Shown piece after piece: positions 21,976 through 34,012 of a stretch of 64,000 bases of DNA. This DNA is from Mycogone perniciosa. Taxonomy: Eukaryota > Ascomycota > Sordariomycetes > Hypocreales > Hypocreaceae. The stretch is taken from contig JAOALB010000005.1 of assembly GCA_025331125.1 (NCBI GenBank), forward strand, positions 124,001 through 188,000, read 5' to 3'. The notes under the pieces are model-generated. The model searched no databases. It saw only the letters and a program-made list of their open reading frames with translations, and had not been told where the DNA came from. The translations under genes were made by a program, and so were the position numbers. Position 1 is the first letter of the stretch, and each line of letters begins with the position of its first letter.

Positions 21976-22344
21976 GGCGGCGGACGAAGCTCAATTTGCA
22001 AGGGCTGTCCAACGCGCAAAGCCCAACCAGAGAGAGAAAATAAATAAAAAATAAGGGCCTGTCGAAGTCGGGATTGGAAACCATTTGGAGCTTCAGGTTG
22101 TGTGACGTTGGCGGCGGCCCAGCGAGCCGGTTAGTTGGGCTTGTCAGCAGCTTCTGGAGCTCAGGCACTGGTGGACTTGGAGCCCCACTAACACGAGTCT
22201 ATCTTGAGTATCTTCCATTATCGTCATCCTCCTTCAAACCTCAATAATAACAACACAGCGACTGTTTATTCACAACGTCTCGATCGCGTCATCGCTTGCA
22301 ATTCTCGATCCAAAGCACTATATTAGCCTCCAAATTCATTCACC
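21976..22344. promoter_or_regulatory. Shared divergent promoter, mcp1 and zinc-finger gene
   Basis: 369 bp separating two divergently oriented starts. It holds pyrimidine-rich leaders on the right (CACAACGTCTCG...CATTCACCATG) and no clear TATA box. Nothing else is seen. Confidence 0.5.
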
Positions 22345-22921
22345 ATGCCTCCTGTTAGTTCCTCCTCCTCCCCGTCACCCCTTCTGCACCGCGTCTGAGC
22401 TAACCCGCGAGCACCACCAGAGACACCAAACCCTTCCTCCCGCCCAGACCTCATCGGCACGAGAGGCCCAAAAGTCCTTCTTCTGCACCCTCTGCTCCAA
22501 AGGCTACTCGCGCATGAACGACTACGAAGCCCACCTCAGCAGCTACGACCACAGCCACAAGCAGCGCCTCAAGGACATGAAGGCCATGGTGCGCGACCCC
22601 AACGCGGGAGCCAGGGCGAGGAAGGCAGAGGCCAAGGCAGATGGCATGATCAGTATCAAGCTCGGCACTCAGGATACAGCGTCCACCAGTGGCGCCGGGT
22701 TCAAGAAGGGTGGGTTCAAGAAGACTGGTTTCAAAAGCGCCTTTGCGCCTGTTGGCGAATCCGCGCCATCAGCCGACACCGCGACGAACAAGATCCCAAG
22801 CTCGGTGCCTGATGTCCCGACAGCGAAACCCCCCCTGCAGCTGTATCAGGACTCCCTGGTTGAGAGCGACACGGAAGACGAAGGCTATGAAGTCTACGAC
22901 CCCAGGTTCCCCACCGATTGA
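22345..22921 (+). CDS. Small U1-type C2H2 zinc-finger protein
   Basis: Model: join(22345..22353, 22421..22921), 169 residues. The first exon codes only MPP; the 67-nt intron has donor GTTAGT, branch GCTAAC and acceptor CCAG. One zinc finger of the U1/matrin type lies at about residues 22-45: FFCTLCSKGYSRMNDYEAHL followed by SSYDH, C-x2-C-x12-H-x5-H, the spacing used by RNA-binding U1-C-like fingers. After it comes a basic helix (KQRLKDMKAMVRD) and a Gly/Lys/Phe repeat (KKGGFKKTGFK). The acidic tail has DTEDEGYEVYDPRFPTD. It is likely nuclear and RNA- or chromatin-associated; no named orthologue is claimed. Its start is divergent from the mcp1-like gene. Confidence 0.8.
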
Positions 22922-23012
22922 GGCCCAGTTCATTCAACAAGCAGCCATGTTTGGGCTATTGCTATTACGTGGGGTATTATCTTCGCTTGGTCTTGGTCTT
23001 GGTACAAAAAAA

Positions 23013-25814
23013 TTACATCTGGTCCGGCTGCATCCACTGATACGAATCCTCCTGCGACATGTCGTCCTCCAGCATACCCATCATCGTCCGACTCCTTGAA
23101 AACCAATCAGCAAGTTGCGCAACCTGGCCGGTGCCTGGAACCGGCGCGCCGGTATCGTTTGCATGAGCCATCGCATGGTCTTCCGTCGGCATGAAGCCCA
23201 GCTGGCTCAGATACATCTCAAACTCGTCTCCGATGGGCATCGAATTCCGGTCCTGCTGGTGCTGAGTCTTGGTCTCCACATACAACATGGCGATATCGCA
23301 CATGACTCGACACAGGCGGTAGAGCTTGTCGATTGACTCTGATGAACCTTTGGCCATCTCAAGCGAGTCGACAAAATCCTGGAGCACTTGAAGATCTTGT
23401 AGTGAAGAGGTCTCTATGACGTAGCAGAACAGGACGAAGAATGGGGCAAATGGGATTAAGAGGAGGCTCCTAGAGCAGCACTTCTATCAGCAATCTGAAA
23501 AATACGAACGAACAGCGACCAAAAGGCAAAAGAGGGGGGGTAGGGGGAAGCACTCACCCATGGATATACATAGACTTGATGTAGGTACCGTTCTCAATGA
23601 AGCGAACGCAGTTTTGATGGGTCTTCATAGCATCGCGGGCTGCCTCAAGGCATTCGTCGCAGAACCGGCTGACAGAGCCTTCAGGTGCAGGAATGACTCG
23701 GTAGATGAGCGTCTTCGTTGCATGAAACTGGACCTCGTCCCCTTTGAGGAAAACGTCGACGAGATCAGATGTGTCTATCGATTTGAGCAGTGCAGACACC
23801 TTCGTGCGACTCTCGGACGCATCAACTTCCAGTCTGCGACATTCAGCGGCCAGCATTTGTGCTCGATGCACCAATTCGGCCGGTGGACTCGCTAGTGCTG
23901 CTGGACTGTAACTGTAAGACGATGAATGGTCAGCTGTGCGCCTCGTTGCAGTAGGATTTGAGGGGTCCCAACAGTTGTTCATAAATGCGGCTCTGCAGGT
24001 TGCTAATTTTGACCCATAATGTTGGGAAGATACTCGTGGCCTCGTCGAAGCCATTAACCTCGAACTCGCGCGGAATGTCGATATCGCACTCGGGAATGGC
24101 TGAGGCGCGGCCCAATCTCAAGACAAGGCCTTTATCTATAGTATATACATGCCAAAAGAGAATCTTCTTTCGCCGAGCAATGAGAGGGGGGTCGTGACGG
24201 AGGGTCTCGTCACGATGATATCCGCCTATTTGACAAAGGCAGGCTGCCATGCTGGCGAGATGTGAGGCAACCGATGGCCTTGAGACATCAACGGCGTAGA
24301 GAGACTGTTGGTTCCTATCAGCAAAACAACATTCACCAGCATGAACTCAATGTGTTGAAGGGGGGGGGCAATTTACCCCAAGGAGAAGAGCCTGGACGTT
24401 TTCGATCTTTGGGGATAGGAATAGGGGAAAGTTGGCGAGAGTGGTTTCAAGATTGATTCGACAGGTATTGATGTATGAGCTATACTCTTGCCGCAAGGAC
24501 TCATCCTTGGTCAACGCATGCTGTTCTAAGAAAAGGTTATAGAGCATTGCATTTACAACGGCAAAGGTGGCATCGGAAACATCCTCGGTGGCGAAATAGA
24601 CGCTTCGGCAGATGTCTGGGAATTCCTTTATGCCGACAAGAGTGCACAAGATGGTGAAGAAGGTTGGAGGAGCAGCTGGATATTACACGGTCAACAAACG
24701 ATCGCTATGCTGCCCACAATGGCTGAGGAGCCGGGGGCATTGCTTGCCTTTGACATGCTTCAACATGGAAACCACACTATCCATCGGGGGCATGGGCAAC
24801 TTGCTGACTCCTCCAGAGGGTACGGGCTGCTGTAGAGGGAAGCGAGGGCCATGGCTTATGGAGCGGCGCTTCTGCATGTCGACCAGCTGGCGGAGATTGG
24901 CCAGGGCCGTCTCCATCTTTGGGTTGACAGCCCGCAACGAGGTCCTCCTGACGGCGTGCTCGAGGAACTCACTCGCAAAAGTGGTATGGACGGTCAAGCC
25001 TGAGTCGCCGCCTATGGCGGACTCGTCGTCGGAGCTATCATAGTCGCAGGTGGAGGCAGCAGTTGGGATACTGCTGCCGGTCTGCGGGGTGCGGACGGCT
25101 CTCCCGGACTCAGGGGCCGCGGGCAGCGAGAGATTTCTTATCAGGCCCTCGATATTGCCAAGGCGAACCTCTATCTGGTCGATCTTCCTTTCACTGGTGA
25201 AGGTTGTTAGTGGACTGACTGGATGGATTGATGGATGGATGGATGAATTTGCCAAGCAGTGGGGCGTCGTATTCGAATGCCGGCGAAAGAGCAGGAAAGG
25301 AAAGGAATGAAACATAATGGTTAGTTAAGGAATGTTGGAAAGGATGGACCGACTATTGGGATGAAATGAGGACCCTTTGCCGGGGCTCCTTCGGCCGTTG
25401 TCCGGCGCCGGTTGATGTACAGGTCCGCTTTGCGGTCCGGCAGTTGGAACACGGCCAATCCTTATCACAGCGGATCTTTTTTGGCAGCACGCAAAGATCA
25501 GCGTCTCGACCACGTGGGGACATTGGACTTGGACTTGGACTTGGACTTCGGCACTTACCTTGCGCAGGCGGCATTGGTCACACTGTTGGATAAAACGAGG
25601 CTGTTAGTGCATCCACCACGTCACAGAGCAGAGCCCTACAGGGCAGCGAATCCCTGTCTGGATGGGGGAGATGGGGGACAAGGAACGACGAGATGAGACG
25701 GGATGAGTCAAGACAGGACAAGACAGGACAAGAGACAGCAAATGATGGGTATCAACGTACAGCTCTCCGGGCTGCTGGGTCGTCGGCAGCCGCGGGCACC
25801 GCCAGACTCTGCAT
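23013..25814 (-). CDS. Zn2Cys6 transcription factor with fungal-specific middle homology domain
   Basis: Model: complement(join(23013..23469, 23558..23911, 23973..24304, 24377..24675, 24748..25193, 25354..25475, 25559..25582, 25761..25814)), 695 residues. Eight exons were placed by frame, splice signals and homology. The binuclear cluster spans residues 19-45 with CX2CX6CX5CX2CX6C spacing (C19, C22, C29, C35, C38, C45) and is split over three small exons. A coiled-coil linker (YERKIDQIEVRLGNIEGLI) follows. The regulatory domain has PPMDSVVSMLKHVKAAPPTF, IGGYHRDETLRHD and RIYEQLYSPAALASPP. The intron at 24676-24747 begins GCAAGC and ends CCAG, a GC-AG intron. It is divergent from an ABC transporter about 1.15 kb away, which may be a target (inference). 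Confidence 0.9.
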
Positions 25815-26967
25815 CGTAGGCGCGCAGACAGTGAGTGGGCGAGTGAGTAATGACGAGCTCTTACAGGATCCGTGATTGATGCGTGTGTTCGGTCTGTTCT
25901 GTGAGAGATGCTGTTGGTTGGTTGGTTTGTTTGTTTGTCGAGGCGAGGGAGTGAATGCTCTGGTCGTCACGGCGTGCGCGGGTCAATGGCCATGCCAGCC
26001 AACAAGCAAGCAAGCAAGCAATCAATCAATCAATCATACAACTCAAGCACAGCCTACTTCGTAACGGTGCTCCGTACACATGATAGGCCCGGCCGAAGTG
26101 AAACACACGAACACGGCGTCCCGAGAGCGTTCGATCCGTCTGGGGAAGCGGTTTGTATGAGCGGCTTCTATTCGTAAGCCTTCAACTGGCAAACTGATGG
26201 AGCAACAAAGATACGAGTAGTGGGGCCTCTGCCGGCGAATTTCCGGGACCCGCGGGCGCCGCCAATCCGTACCGCTCGGGTACTGCGTCCACTGAGAGAG
26301 AGTCCACTGAAAGTCCACTGAAAGTCCACTGAAAGTCCACTGAAAGTCCACTATGGGGGAGACCTGTAGGGGCCGGGCCTGACTAACTCGGCCTATCCGC
26401 GCAGTATTACGGAGTACATAGGAAATGGAAGCAATGAGGCTTGGGATCATATGTAATAACCTTGACATAAGCGAATACGCCTCGGACTGCCAAGATGGGG
26501 CGATCGGGTGAGTCACTGCCGATGCCATTAGCCTGGCCATTGAGGCTTGCTTTGATTCCTAGAGTACGGAGTACGGCTAACCGAGAATCTCCGCAGGCAA
26601 ATCCGCACCCAAACGTGAACGTGTGAGTGTGGGAATGCAATATGTCAGTGCCGTCTCAACATTACGCGGACTGTCTTGGCAGCCAACACGAGAGAATACG
26701 CTGAGATGAAAGTCCAAACCTTCGACTCCGTGGTATGTACGATTACGAGTAGTGCTAGGTTTGTTCTTTCTCAATATATACTACTATCACAAGTCCGCCT
26801 CATGGCGACTTACAAGTATAAAGCCAAGTCGATATCGCCGCCCAGCAAAACTCCACTGATGGCGCAACGATCTGCATGTTTCCGCTTCAAACTCCGATCA
26901 ACGTTACGAGTATATACATACAACTCCGAGCAACTGCCTTCGAAATTGAACTCCCGCTTCCCTCAGC
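25815..26967. other. Shared divergent upstream region, Zn2Cys6 factor and ABC transporter
   Basis: 1.15 kb without a supportable gene. It contains an AAGC/AATC microsatellite (about 26005-26037), the 11-bp tandem repeat at 26302-26352, and dispersed TACGGAGTA words at 26408 and 26565. The position between a regulator and a transporter makes it the natural place for shared control elements, but no CGG-type half-site pair was confidently singled out. Confidence 0.55.
26302..26352 (+). repeat. 11-bp tandem repeat (GTCCACTGAAA)
   Basis: Four perfect copies of GTCCACTGAAA plus a 7-bp partial copy, preceded by a degenerate copy (GTCCACTGAGA at 26288). It lies between the Zn2Cys6 factor and the ABC transporter. 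Perfect identity suggests recent slippage. A role as a clustered binding site is possible but unproven. Confidence 0.9.
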
Positions 26968-29900
26968 ATGGGTGCTGCTGAGAAGGCGATGATGGATGAT
27001 CCAGAGTCGACTCCCACTGGCCGCAACGACATCTCCGATAAGACGGGAACTCCAGGGGAGAAGAACGCTGATGCAAAAAAGAAGACTGATGATGCGAGCT
27101 TCAAGTATTTCCTGGTGCGTATATCTACTAATATTATTTCTTTGCCTTGCTACTATATTTGTGGCGCTAGGGATCCAAGTCAGATCTTCGGCTTAGCCCG
27201 GTGCTCTGTTATCAGATCACCACAAATCATCTGCTCAGCCCCAATTTGTTTCATTAATCCTATTCGTTTTGATTCCTATAAACTACAGAGACTGATGAAT
27301 CCTCATAGCGCGTCTTTTCCTACAACGATAAGCTAGGATGGCTTCTGAATGGCATTGCCTTCATCTGCATGATTGCTGCGGGCACCGTCCTGCCCTTGAT
27401 GGACATTGTGTTTGGCAAATTCGTCAACGTCTTCAATGATTTCGTTGTGGGAACCTTGACACCTGATGCCTACCGGGATCAAGTCTCGAAATACACGTAT
27501 GGCTTGTCTTGAACCTAGTGTTTACACCAAGAGTTTGAGACAACTTCGCTAACAGCTATGTAGGCTCTTCTTTGTCTACCTCTTCATCGGGAAATTCGTC
27601 TTGACTTATATCTGGACGGTTAGTCAACCATAGATAATACATGACAGTCCTCATCGTTGACATGTTTCCAGGTCCTTGTCTCCATAGCTGCCATCAGGAC
27701 AACCAAGGAACTGCGGGTAGACTTTGTCCGCCAGACTCTCCGCCAGGAAATCTCCTTTTTCGACTCTCCATCTTCCTCCATCGCCGGACAAATCACGACC
27801 AACGGCAACCTCATAAACAATGGCATCTCTGAGAAATTCGGCAATACCATCCAAGCTACCTCCAGTTTCATCACCGCATTTATCGTGGCGTTCAGCGTGC
27901 AGTGGAAGCTGACCCTCGTCGTCCTCTGTATCGTTCCGCTCAACATCATCGTCACCGTCATTGCCGTCATCTACGATACCATGTACGAGTACGCCATGTT
28001 TGATATCTACAGCATGTCGGGATCGCTGGCTGAGGAGGCCTTCTCCACCATTCGAACGGCGCACGCGTTTTGGGCTTTTCCGAAGCTCAGTCGGCGATTT
28101 ACCCATATCTTGGACGAGGCAAAAAAGATTGGAGACAAGAAGTCATATGTTTATATGATTCTCTTCCCCACGGAATTCTTTTGCGTCTTTGCGGGTTATG
28201 CCCTTGCCTTTTGGTACGGGATGAAGATGTATTCGAGCGGAGAGGTTGCCCAGTCTGGCACCATCGTGACGTGAGTCAACATCCCCTAAACGCAGATGTC
28301 TTTGACTCTATTGCTTGAAAAGCTGACCATGAGGTATCAGTGTTATTTTTGCAGTCCTCGTCGCTGCCCAAGCGCTTACCCAGATCGCACCACAAACCAT
28401 TGCCATTTCCAAAGCTACTGCTGCGGCTCAAGACTTGTTCGCCATCATCGATCGCAAGTCTGCTGTCGACTCACTCTCTGATGAGGGAGAGAAGATTGAA
28501 GGTTTTCAGGGAGACATCAAGCTCCGAGATGTGCGATTTGCGTATCCCTCGCGGCCAGACGTACAGGTTCTTAATGGACTCAACTTGGATATTCCGGCAA
28601 ACAAGACAACGGCCTTGGTGGGCGCCAGCGGGTCGGGCAAGAGTACCATCTTTGGACTTTTGGAGAGATGGTATCCTTCACCAGCTGGGTCAATTACTCT
28701 CGACGGACGTCCTGTTGAGTCGCTCAACTTACAGTGGCTAAGGACAAGAATCAGACTGGTGCAACAGGTGAGTGTCGAGATTTGATAAGTCTCACAAACG
28801 AATCTACGCTTGCTAATCTTGTAAAGGAACCGACTCTGTTCAGTGGAACTATCCTTCAAAATATCATGGACGGCCTCACCGGCACTGAAATGGCAAACCT
28901 CTCTGACGAAGAAAAGACAAAGCTGGTCAAGGGAGCATGTCAAGCAGCCTATGCGCACGACTTTATTGAAGAATTACCCAGTGTCAGAGCACCCATCATC
29001 TTATTGAGAAAGGCCAGTTAACTGACTGTACCCAAGGGCTATGAAACCATCATCGGCGAACGCGGTGCCTCGCTCTCTGGTGGACAAAAGCAGCGCATCG
29101 TCATCGCCCGCAGCATCATCTCCAACCCAAAGGTCCTCCTCCTCGACGAAGCCACCAGCGCACTCGATCCCAACGCCGAGAAGATTGTTCAAAAAGCACT
29201 CAACAACGTGGCCAAGGGACGCACCATGATCGTCATTGCGCACCGGCTGTCTACTATTCGCGATGCGGATAATATCATCGTCATGTCCAAGGGGCAGACG
29301 GTGGAACAGGGGACACATGAGCAGTTGATCGAAATGGAGGGTGCGTATGCACGGCTTGTGAAGACACAAGACTTGAGCAGTAGCCAGGGTGCGGGTGAGA
29401 CCGAGGAGGATGACAAGGATGGACCCGTTGACCTCGACGTGCCCTTGACCAACTATTCCGTGACTTTAACCCATAGGACTGCGTCCGCCGACAAGGCCGA
29501 ACTTTACGGTCTGCTGCATGGATTGTACCTCATCCTCAAGGAGCAACCGGCATTATGGTGGCCTATGGCTATCAATGTTGTAACCTGTTGTGCGGGAGGT
29601 ATGCTTCCCCTCCTTGAATCACACGACCGACATGTTAACTTGAATACATCTAGGTGCCACATATCCTGCTTTAGCCATTCTATTCTCCAAGACCATGGAA
29701 GCATTCGAGACTATCGATGTCAGCAAAGCCAACTTCTTCGCTCTCATGTTCTTCGTTGTGGCCCTCGCCAACTTTGTCGCATATGCCATTGCCGGATGGA
29801 TCACCAACTTGATAGCCCAGGTATATCAGCCCCCCTGAAAATATGACGACACTCAACGATTGCAAGAGCTGACTATACCCTCCAAACAGCATGTTATGAG

Positions 29901-31419
29901 GTTCTACCGTGGCGAAATCTTCAACAACACACTCCGCCAGGACATGTCCTTCTTCGACAACCCAGACAACAACACCGGCGCTCTCGTCTCGCGGCTCGCC
30001 TCCGAGCCGACTAGTCTGCAGGAGCTCGTGTCCATGAACTTTGCCCTCATTCTCATCAACATTATCAACCTTGTGTCGAGCTGCATCCTGGCCATCTGCT
30101 ACGGATGGAAGCTGGGACTTGTGCTCGCCCTCGGGGCGCTACCGGTTCTGGTTACCGCTGGATACCTGCGTATAAGACTCGAGTTTAGGTTTGAGGAGGA
30201 CAACGCCGGGCTGTTCGCCAAGAGCAGCGGGTTGGCATCCGAGGCCGCCATGGCCATCCGAACAGTCTCGTCGCTGGCGCTCGAACGGGCTGTTATTGAG
30301 AGATACAGCAAGGCGCTTGACGGCATTGCGTTGCGCGCCATTGGATCTCTGGGCTGGAAGATGTTCTTTTACTCACTCAGTCAGTCCGTGTCCTTCCTCG
30401 CCATGGCTCTTGGTTTCTGGTACGGCGGCAGACTGGTCTCGACGGGAGAGTATAACACGAGGCAGTTCTATACAGTCTTCATCGCGATTGTTTTCTCGGG
30501 CGAGTCGGCTGCAATGTTCTTCCAGTACACCACAAGCATCACCAAGGCCCGCACTGCTATAAACTACATCTTCCACCTACGCAGACTGCTCACGCTCTTC
30601 GACTACGACGGCCACGACGACAATAACCAGGACAAACACGACAACCTAAAGGAGAAAGGGGGCACATCCGTTGTCTGTAACGACATCGGCTTCTCATACC
30701 CGCTCAGACAGAACATCAAGGTCCTCCGCGGTGTTGATCTCGACATCCAATCCGGCAAGATGATCGCCCTAGTTGGCGCTTCCGGTTGCGGCAAATCAAC
30801 CATGATCGCCCTCCTCCAGCGCTTCTACGACCCTACTACGGGCGAGATTCGCGCCGACGGACGAGACCTCAAGACATACGATCGCTGCCTCTACCGTCGC
30901 GACATCGCCCTCGTGCAGCAAGAGCCTGTGCTCTACCAGGGCTCTATCCGGGACAACATCTCCCTCGGCGTCGAGCAAACCGAGCCCTCAGACGAGGACA
31001 TCGTCTCTGCGTGCAAACAAGCCAACATCTGGGACTTTGTCTCTTCTCTCCCCGACGGCCTAGCCACCCCCTGCGGCAACCAAGGCCTCTCTCTCTCAGG
31101 CGGCCAGCGCCAACGCATCGCCATCGCGCGTGCGCTGATCCGCAATCCCCGACTCTTACTCCTCGACGAGGCGACTAGCGCTCTGGACACCGAGTCTGAA
31201 AAGGTGGTCAAGGAGGCACTCGATCGCGCCGCGGCAGTGGGAGGGCGGACAACAGTGGCGGTGGCGCATAGACTGAGCACGATCCGGGATGCGCATCTGA
31301 TTGCGGTGTTTGCAAAGGGTAAGATTGTGGAGATGGGGTCGCATGACGAGTTGGTGGCCAAGCGGGGGGTTTACCATGAGATGGTTTTGGGACAGTCGCT
31401 CGATAGGGAGGCTGCGTGA
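26968..31419 (+). CDS. Full-size ABCB (MDR/Pmd1-type) multidrug ABC transporter
   Basis: Model: join(26968..27114, 27309..27496, 27564..27618, 27672..28270, 28341..28767, 28827..28982, 29037..29598, 29654..29820, 29890..31419), 1276 residues, the family's usual length. Layout TMD-NBD-TMD-NBD. NBD1 has Walker A GASGSGKST (about 425), signature LSGGQKQR (about 538) and LLLDEATSALD. NBD2 has GASGCGKST (about 1062), LSGGQRQR (about 1169) and LLLDEATSALD (about 1190). Both sites look catalytically intact. Transmembrane helices precede each NBD (IAFICMIAAGTVLPLMDIVF, LILINIINLVSSCILAICYG). The sixth intron uses a weak donor GTCAGA. Intron 1 is long (194 nt). Family members export xenobiotics or metabolites from the plasma membrane using ATP; substrate unknown. 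A divergent Zn2Cys6 factor is its likely regulator (inference). Confidence 0.93.
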
Positions 31420-31671
31420 AGATAGGGGACAGAGTAGTCTCCATCGTGTAATCATAGGAAGTAAAAGATTGTGTCCAGGTTTGTACATTTCAAGACAGGG
31501 CAATGGAGTTGAGATTCAGGGGGGGTGATAGATGGGTTACCTGTCACCTCTCACTCATTGTTCATACTAGATTGTAGTATATAAATAAAGCGTTCTATTC
31601 ATCAACATCATCATTCCTCTATTTTATCTATCTGCCCATGAACCATGCCCGTGCCATTCATTCATTTCCCC

Positions 31672-33078
31672 TCATGCCAGTGTCTTCGCATCGCCACCCT
31701 TGAGCTTGCCCGCCTCGACGAGCCTCTTCACCTCAGCGTTCCACACGCTCTTGATCTCATCCGCAACCGTCAGGCCGTTCAGCTTGCCCGCCAGCGCAGC
31801 AATCTCATCGGGATCGATCTTGCCCTGCACCAGCTCGACATCGCCCAGCACAGTGTCGATCTGAGCAGCCGAGGGCTCTCCAGAGGCGAAGTAGTTGGCG
31901 TCCTTGACGGAGCCCTTGAGGATACGCTTGTTCTTCTTGACAGCGTTTTTGGCGGCCTCCTTGGCCTTCTTGCTGGCCTCACGGTCAGCCTTGGCAGTGG
32001 CTTCAGCGTCAGCCTTGGCCTTCTCATCGGCTTCCTTCTTGGCCTTGGCCTCCTCGGCGGCCTTCTTCTCGGCAGCCTCCTTCTCGAACTTCTTCTTGTT
32101 CTTGGCGGCGTTGGCCTCCTGTCGGAAGCGCTTGATACGCTCATCGCTGGCGGAGCAGTCGTCCAGCAACTTGCGCAGACGGGCATTGTCCTCGGCCTTC
32201 TTCTTCTTGCGGGCGTTCATGTTCTTACGCTCCACATGACGCTTCTGGTCTCGGTTCTCGTTGTCATCAGGAACATCCTCATCAAGGTACTCAAAGGTCC
32301 TCCAGCTGTCAAAGTTGTACCAGAAGTTGTAAAAGTCCTCGACCTGCTCCTTGGATGAGTCTGCGCCCCCAAAGGTTGGCACGGGGTGGTTCTTGGAGAA
32401 GCGAGCCTCGGCCCTGAAGACCTTGCTCCAGAGCTTGAAAAAGTCGCCCTTTTGCAGCTGCTTCTTGGTGGGGGGCTCGACATCGGCCTCCTCATCGACG
32501 GAGTCGTACTGGCGGCGCTTGGTGGGGTCGAGGAGGACGTCAGTGGCCTTCTGGATGCACTTGAAGAACTGGTCGTCATCGGTGCGGCCCTGGGCGGCTT
32601 TCTTGTCGGGGTGGTGCTTGAGGACCTTCTTGCGGTGGGCCTTCTTGATCTGCTCCTCGGTGGCCTTGAATCGGTACTTGGAGAGTCCGAGAACCTTGTA
32701 GTGGTCCTGGGTCTAAACGATAGGGCGAGTCAGCTAACAGAACAAAACAGAACAGAACAAAACAGAAAGACAGTGACATACCTTCCAGTCCTTGGCCTGC
32801 AGCTGAAGGAGCATAGGGTCCTCAGCCTCACTCTCCTCGCCATCGTCGGCATCCTCCACCTTCTTGGCGCTCTCCTGGGCCTGAATGCGGTCGTCCTCAG
32901 AAAACGTGCGCTTGTGACGGGCTCGACGAGCGTGGGCGAGGAAATGCGGTCCAACAGGCTCAATGCTGCGTTGGACAGCGCCCGAGAGCGTTCCCACAGC
33001 CTTGAAGTCCTTGTCGGCGCTCCAGCCCTCGGGCAGTGCGAGCAGAGGGAGGGAGACGACCTGTGTGACAGCAGCCAT
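31672..33078 (-). CDS. zuo1: Zuotin, J-domain component of the ribosome-associated complex
   Basis: Model: complement(join(31672..32712, 32782..33078)), 445 residues. The 69-nt intron (GTATGT...TTTAG) joins LQLQAKDWK to TQDHYKVLGLSKYRFKATE. The J domain (about 100-170) has the catalytic HPD in KVLKHHPDKKAA. The zuotin homology region follows (FFKLWSKVFRAEARFSKNHP, FYNFWYNFDSWRTFEYLDED, RDQKRHVERKN-NARKKKK), then a long charged Ala/Lys/Glu helix that in yeast binds the ribosome, and a C-terminal bundle (VELVQGKIDPDEIAALAGKL). It partners with the Hsp70-like Ssz1 to stimulate Ssb on nascent chains. The 3' neighbour is the ABC transporter, tail to tail (252 bp); its promoter is shared with mzm1. 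Confidence 0.95.
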
Positions 33079-33344
33079 AATTGTCGTCGCTTTGCTTCAA
33101 CAGTTTGGTTGGTTTGTTGAATTGAATTGGCAGACAATATTCGCGACTCCAATTTTTTTTTCTCTGTCGCCTTGATGGTGGGGGTGCTTTAGGTACCTAA
33201 AGTCAACGGGATCCGGCAGAACTGACGCTCCGTGGCGGCCATTCGTCGCTTTTCTTGAGATCAGTACGGAGTACTATTACGAAGTACTCTGTAATAGCAA
33301 TTCAGCAGATCTTCGATATCAAATCCGGAGTACACCACAGAAAA

Positions 33345-33823
33345 ATGGCATTGGCCGCGTACAGACAACTTATGCGGGCAGCGCGCATTGCCTTCCAAGG
33401 TATGGCCTTTTCCTTCTTTTTTTTTGGTCTTTGACGATTATTCAAGTCGATTTCTAATCACCACAACCAGGCGATGCGCCGGTCCTTGCCGCTGCGCAAG
33501 TCCAGATTCGACAAGGCTTCCACCAGAACAAATCGCTGGATTCCTCCTCTAGCATCCAGGATGCGATTCGGCATGCCAGAGATGTTGCCACGATTCTGCG
33601 AGAGAATGTGGTCCAGGGGCGAAAAGCCGGCCACGATGAGCAGACCTACCGTGAGTCTACTATGCCTCGGCACCTCCAAGCAATGACACGACAGAGTGTT
33701 GACAAACAGCGCTCAAACACAGAACTCCGAATCCATGAACACACAGAGAGGGGCGATAACGAGAGCGTATTGACGGCAGGAAGCAACACAAAAGGTAGCG
33801 GTGTTGGTTGTGGTTGCAAATGA
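33345..33823 (+). CDS. mzm1: Mzm1, mitochondrial LYR-motif assembly factor for complex III
   Basis: Model: join(33345..33399, 33471..33650, 33723..33823), 111 residues, the family's usual size. Introns of 71 and 72 nt have donors GTATGG and GTGAGT. The protein starts MALAAYRQLMRAARIAF, an LYR-type motif, and continues GDAPVLAAAQVQIRQGF, then HARDVATILRENVVQGRKA, and after the second splice QLRIHEHTERGDNESVLTAG, with a Cys-containing tail GVGCGCK. Yeast Mzm1 is a matrix chaperone that stabilises the Rieske iron-sulfur protein before its insertion into cytochrome bc1, and mutants lose mitochondrial zinc. Assignment is by whole-length motif match. It is divergent from zuo1 across a 266-bp promoter containing both dispersed TACGGAGTA and TACGAAGTA words. 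Confidence 0.9.
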
Positions 33824-34012
33824 CGAGCAGCCAGCCATTGTATGATATTGTAACATGTGTAAAACTACCCACCGACCTTGATACCCCCAAATCCATTGAC
33901 ATGATGCATGCATGAACTACCACACTCCTAGTAAATACATAGATAGAGCAATCACCCCGTTCTTATTTACTCAAACGCCAAACACCAGAGCATCGTGAAA
34001 GGTGGGATAGCT

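Noticed and set aside
26302..26352. Tandem repeat considered as a CRISPR-like array
   Set aside because: Units are contiguous with no spacers and the DNA is eukaryotic.
31645..32358. 237-codon Leu/Gly-rich plus frame
   Set aside because: Antisense to the Lys/Glu/Ala helix of zuotin; Leu runs are the complement of Lys/Glu codons.
32386..33120. 244-codon plus frame
   Set aside because: Antisense to the zuotin J-domain exon and its intron.
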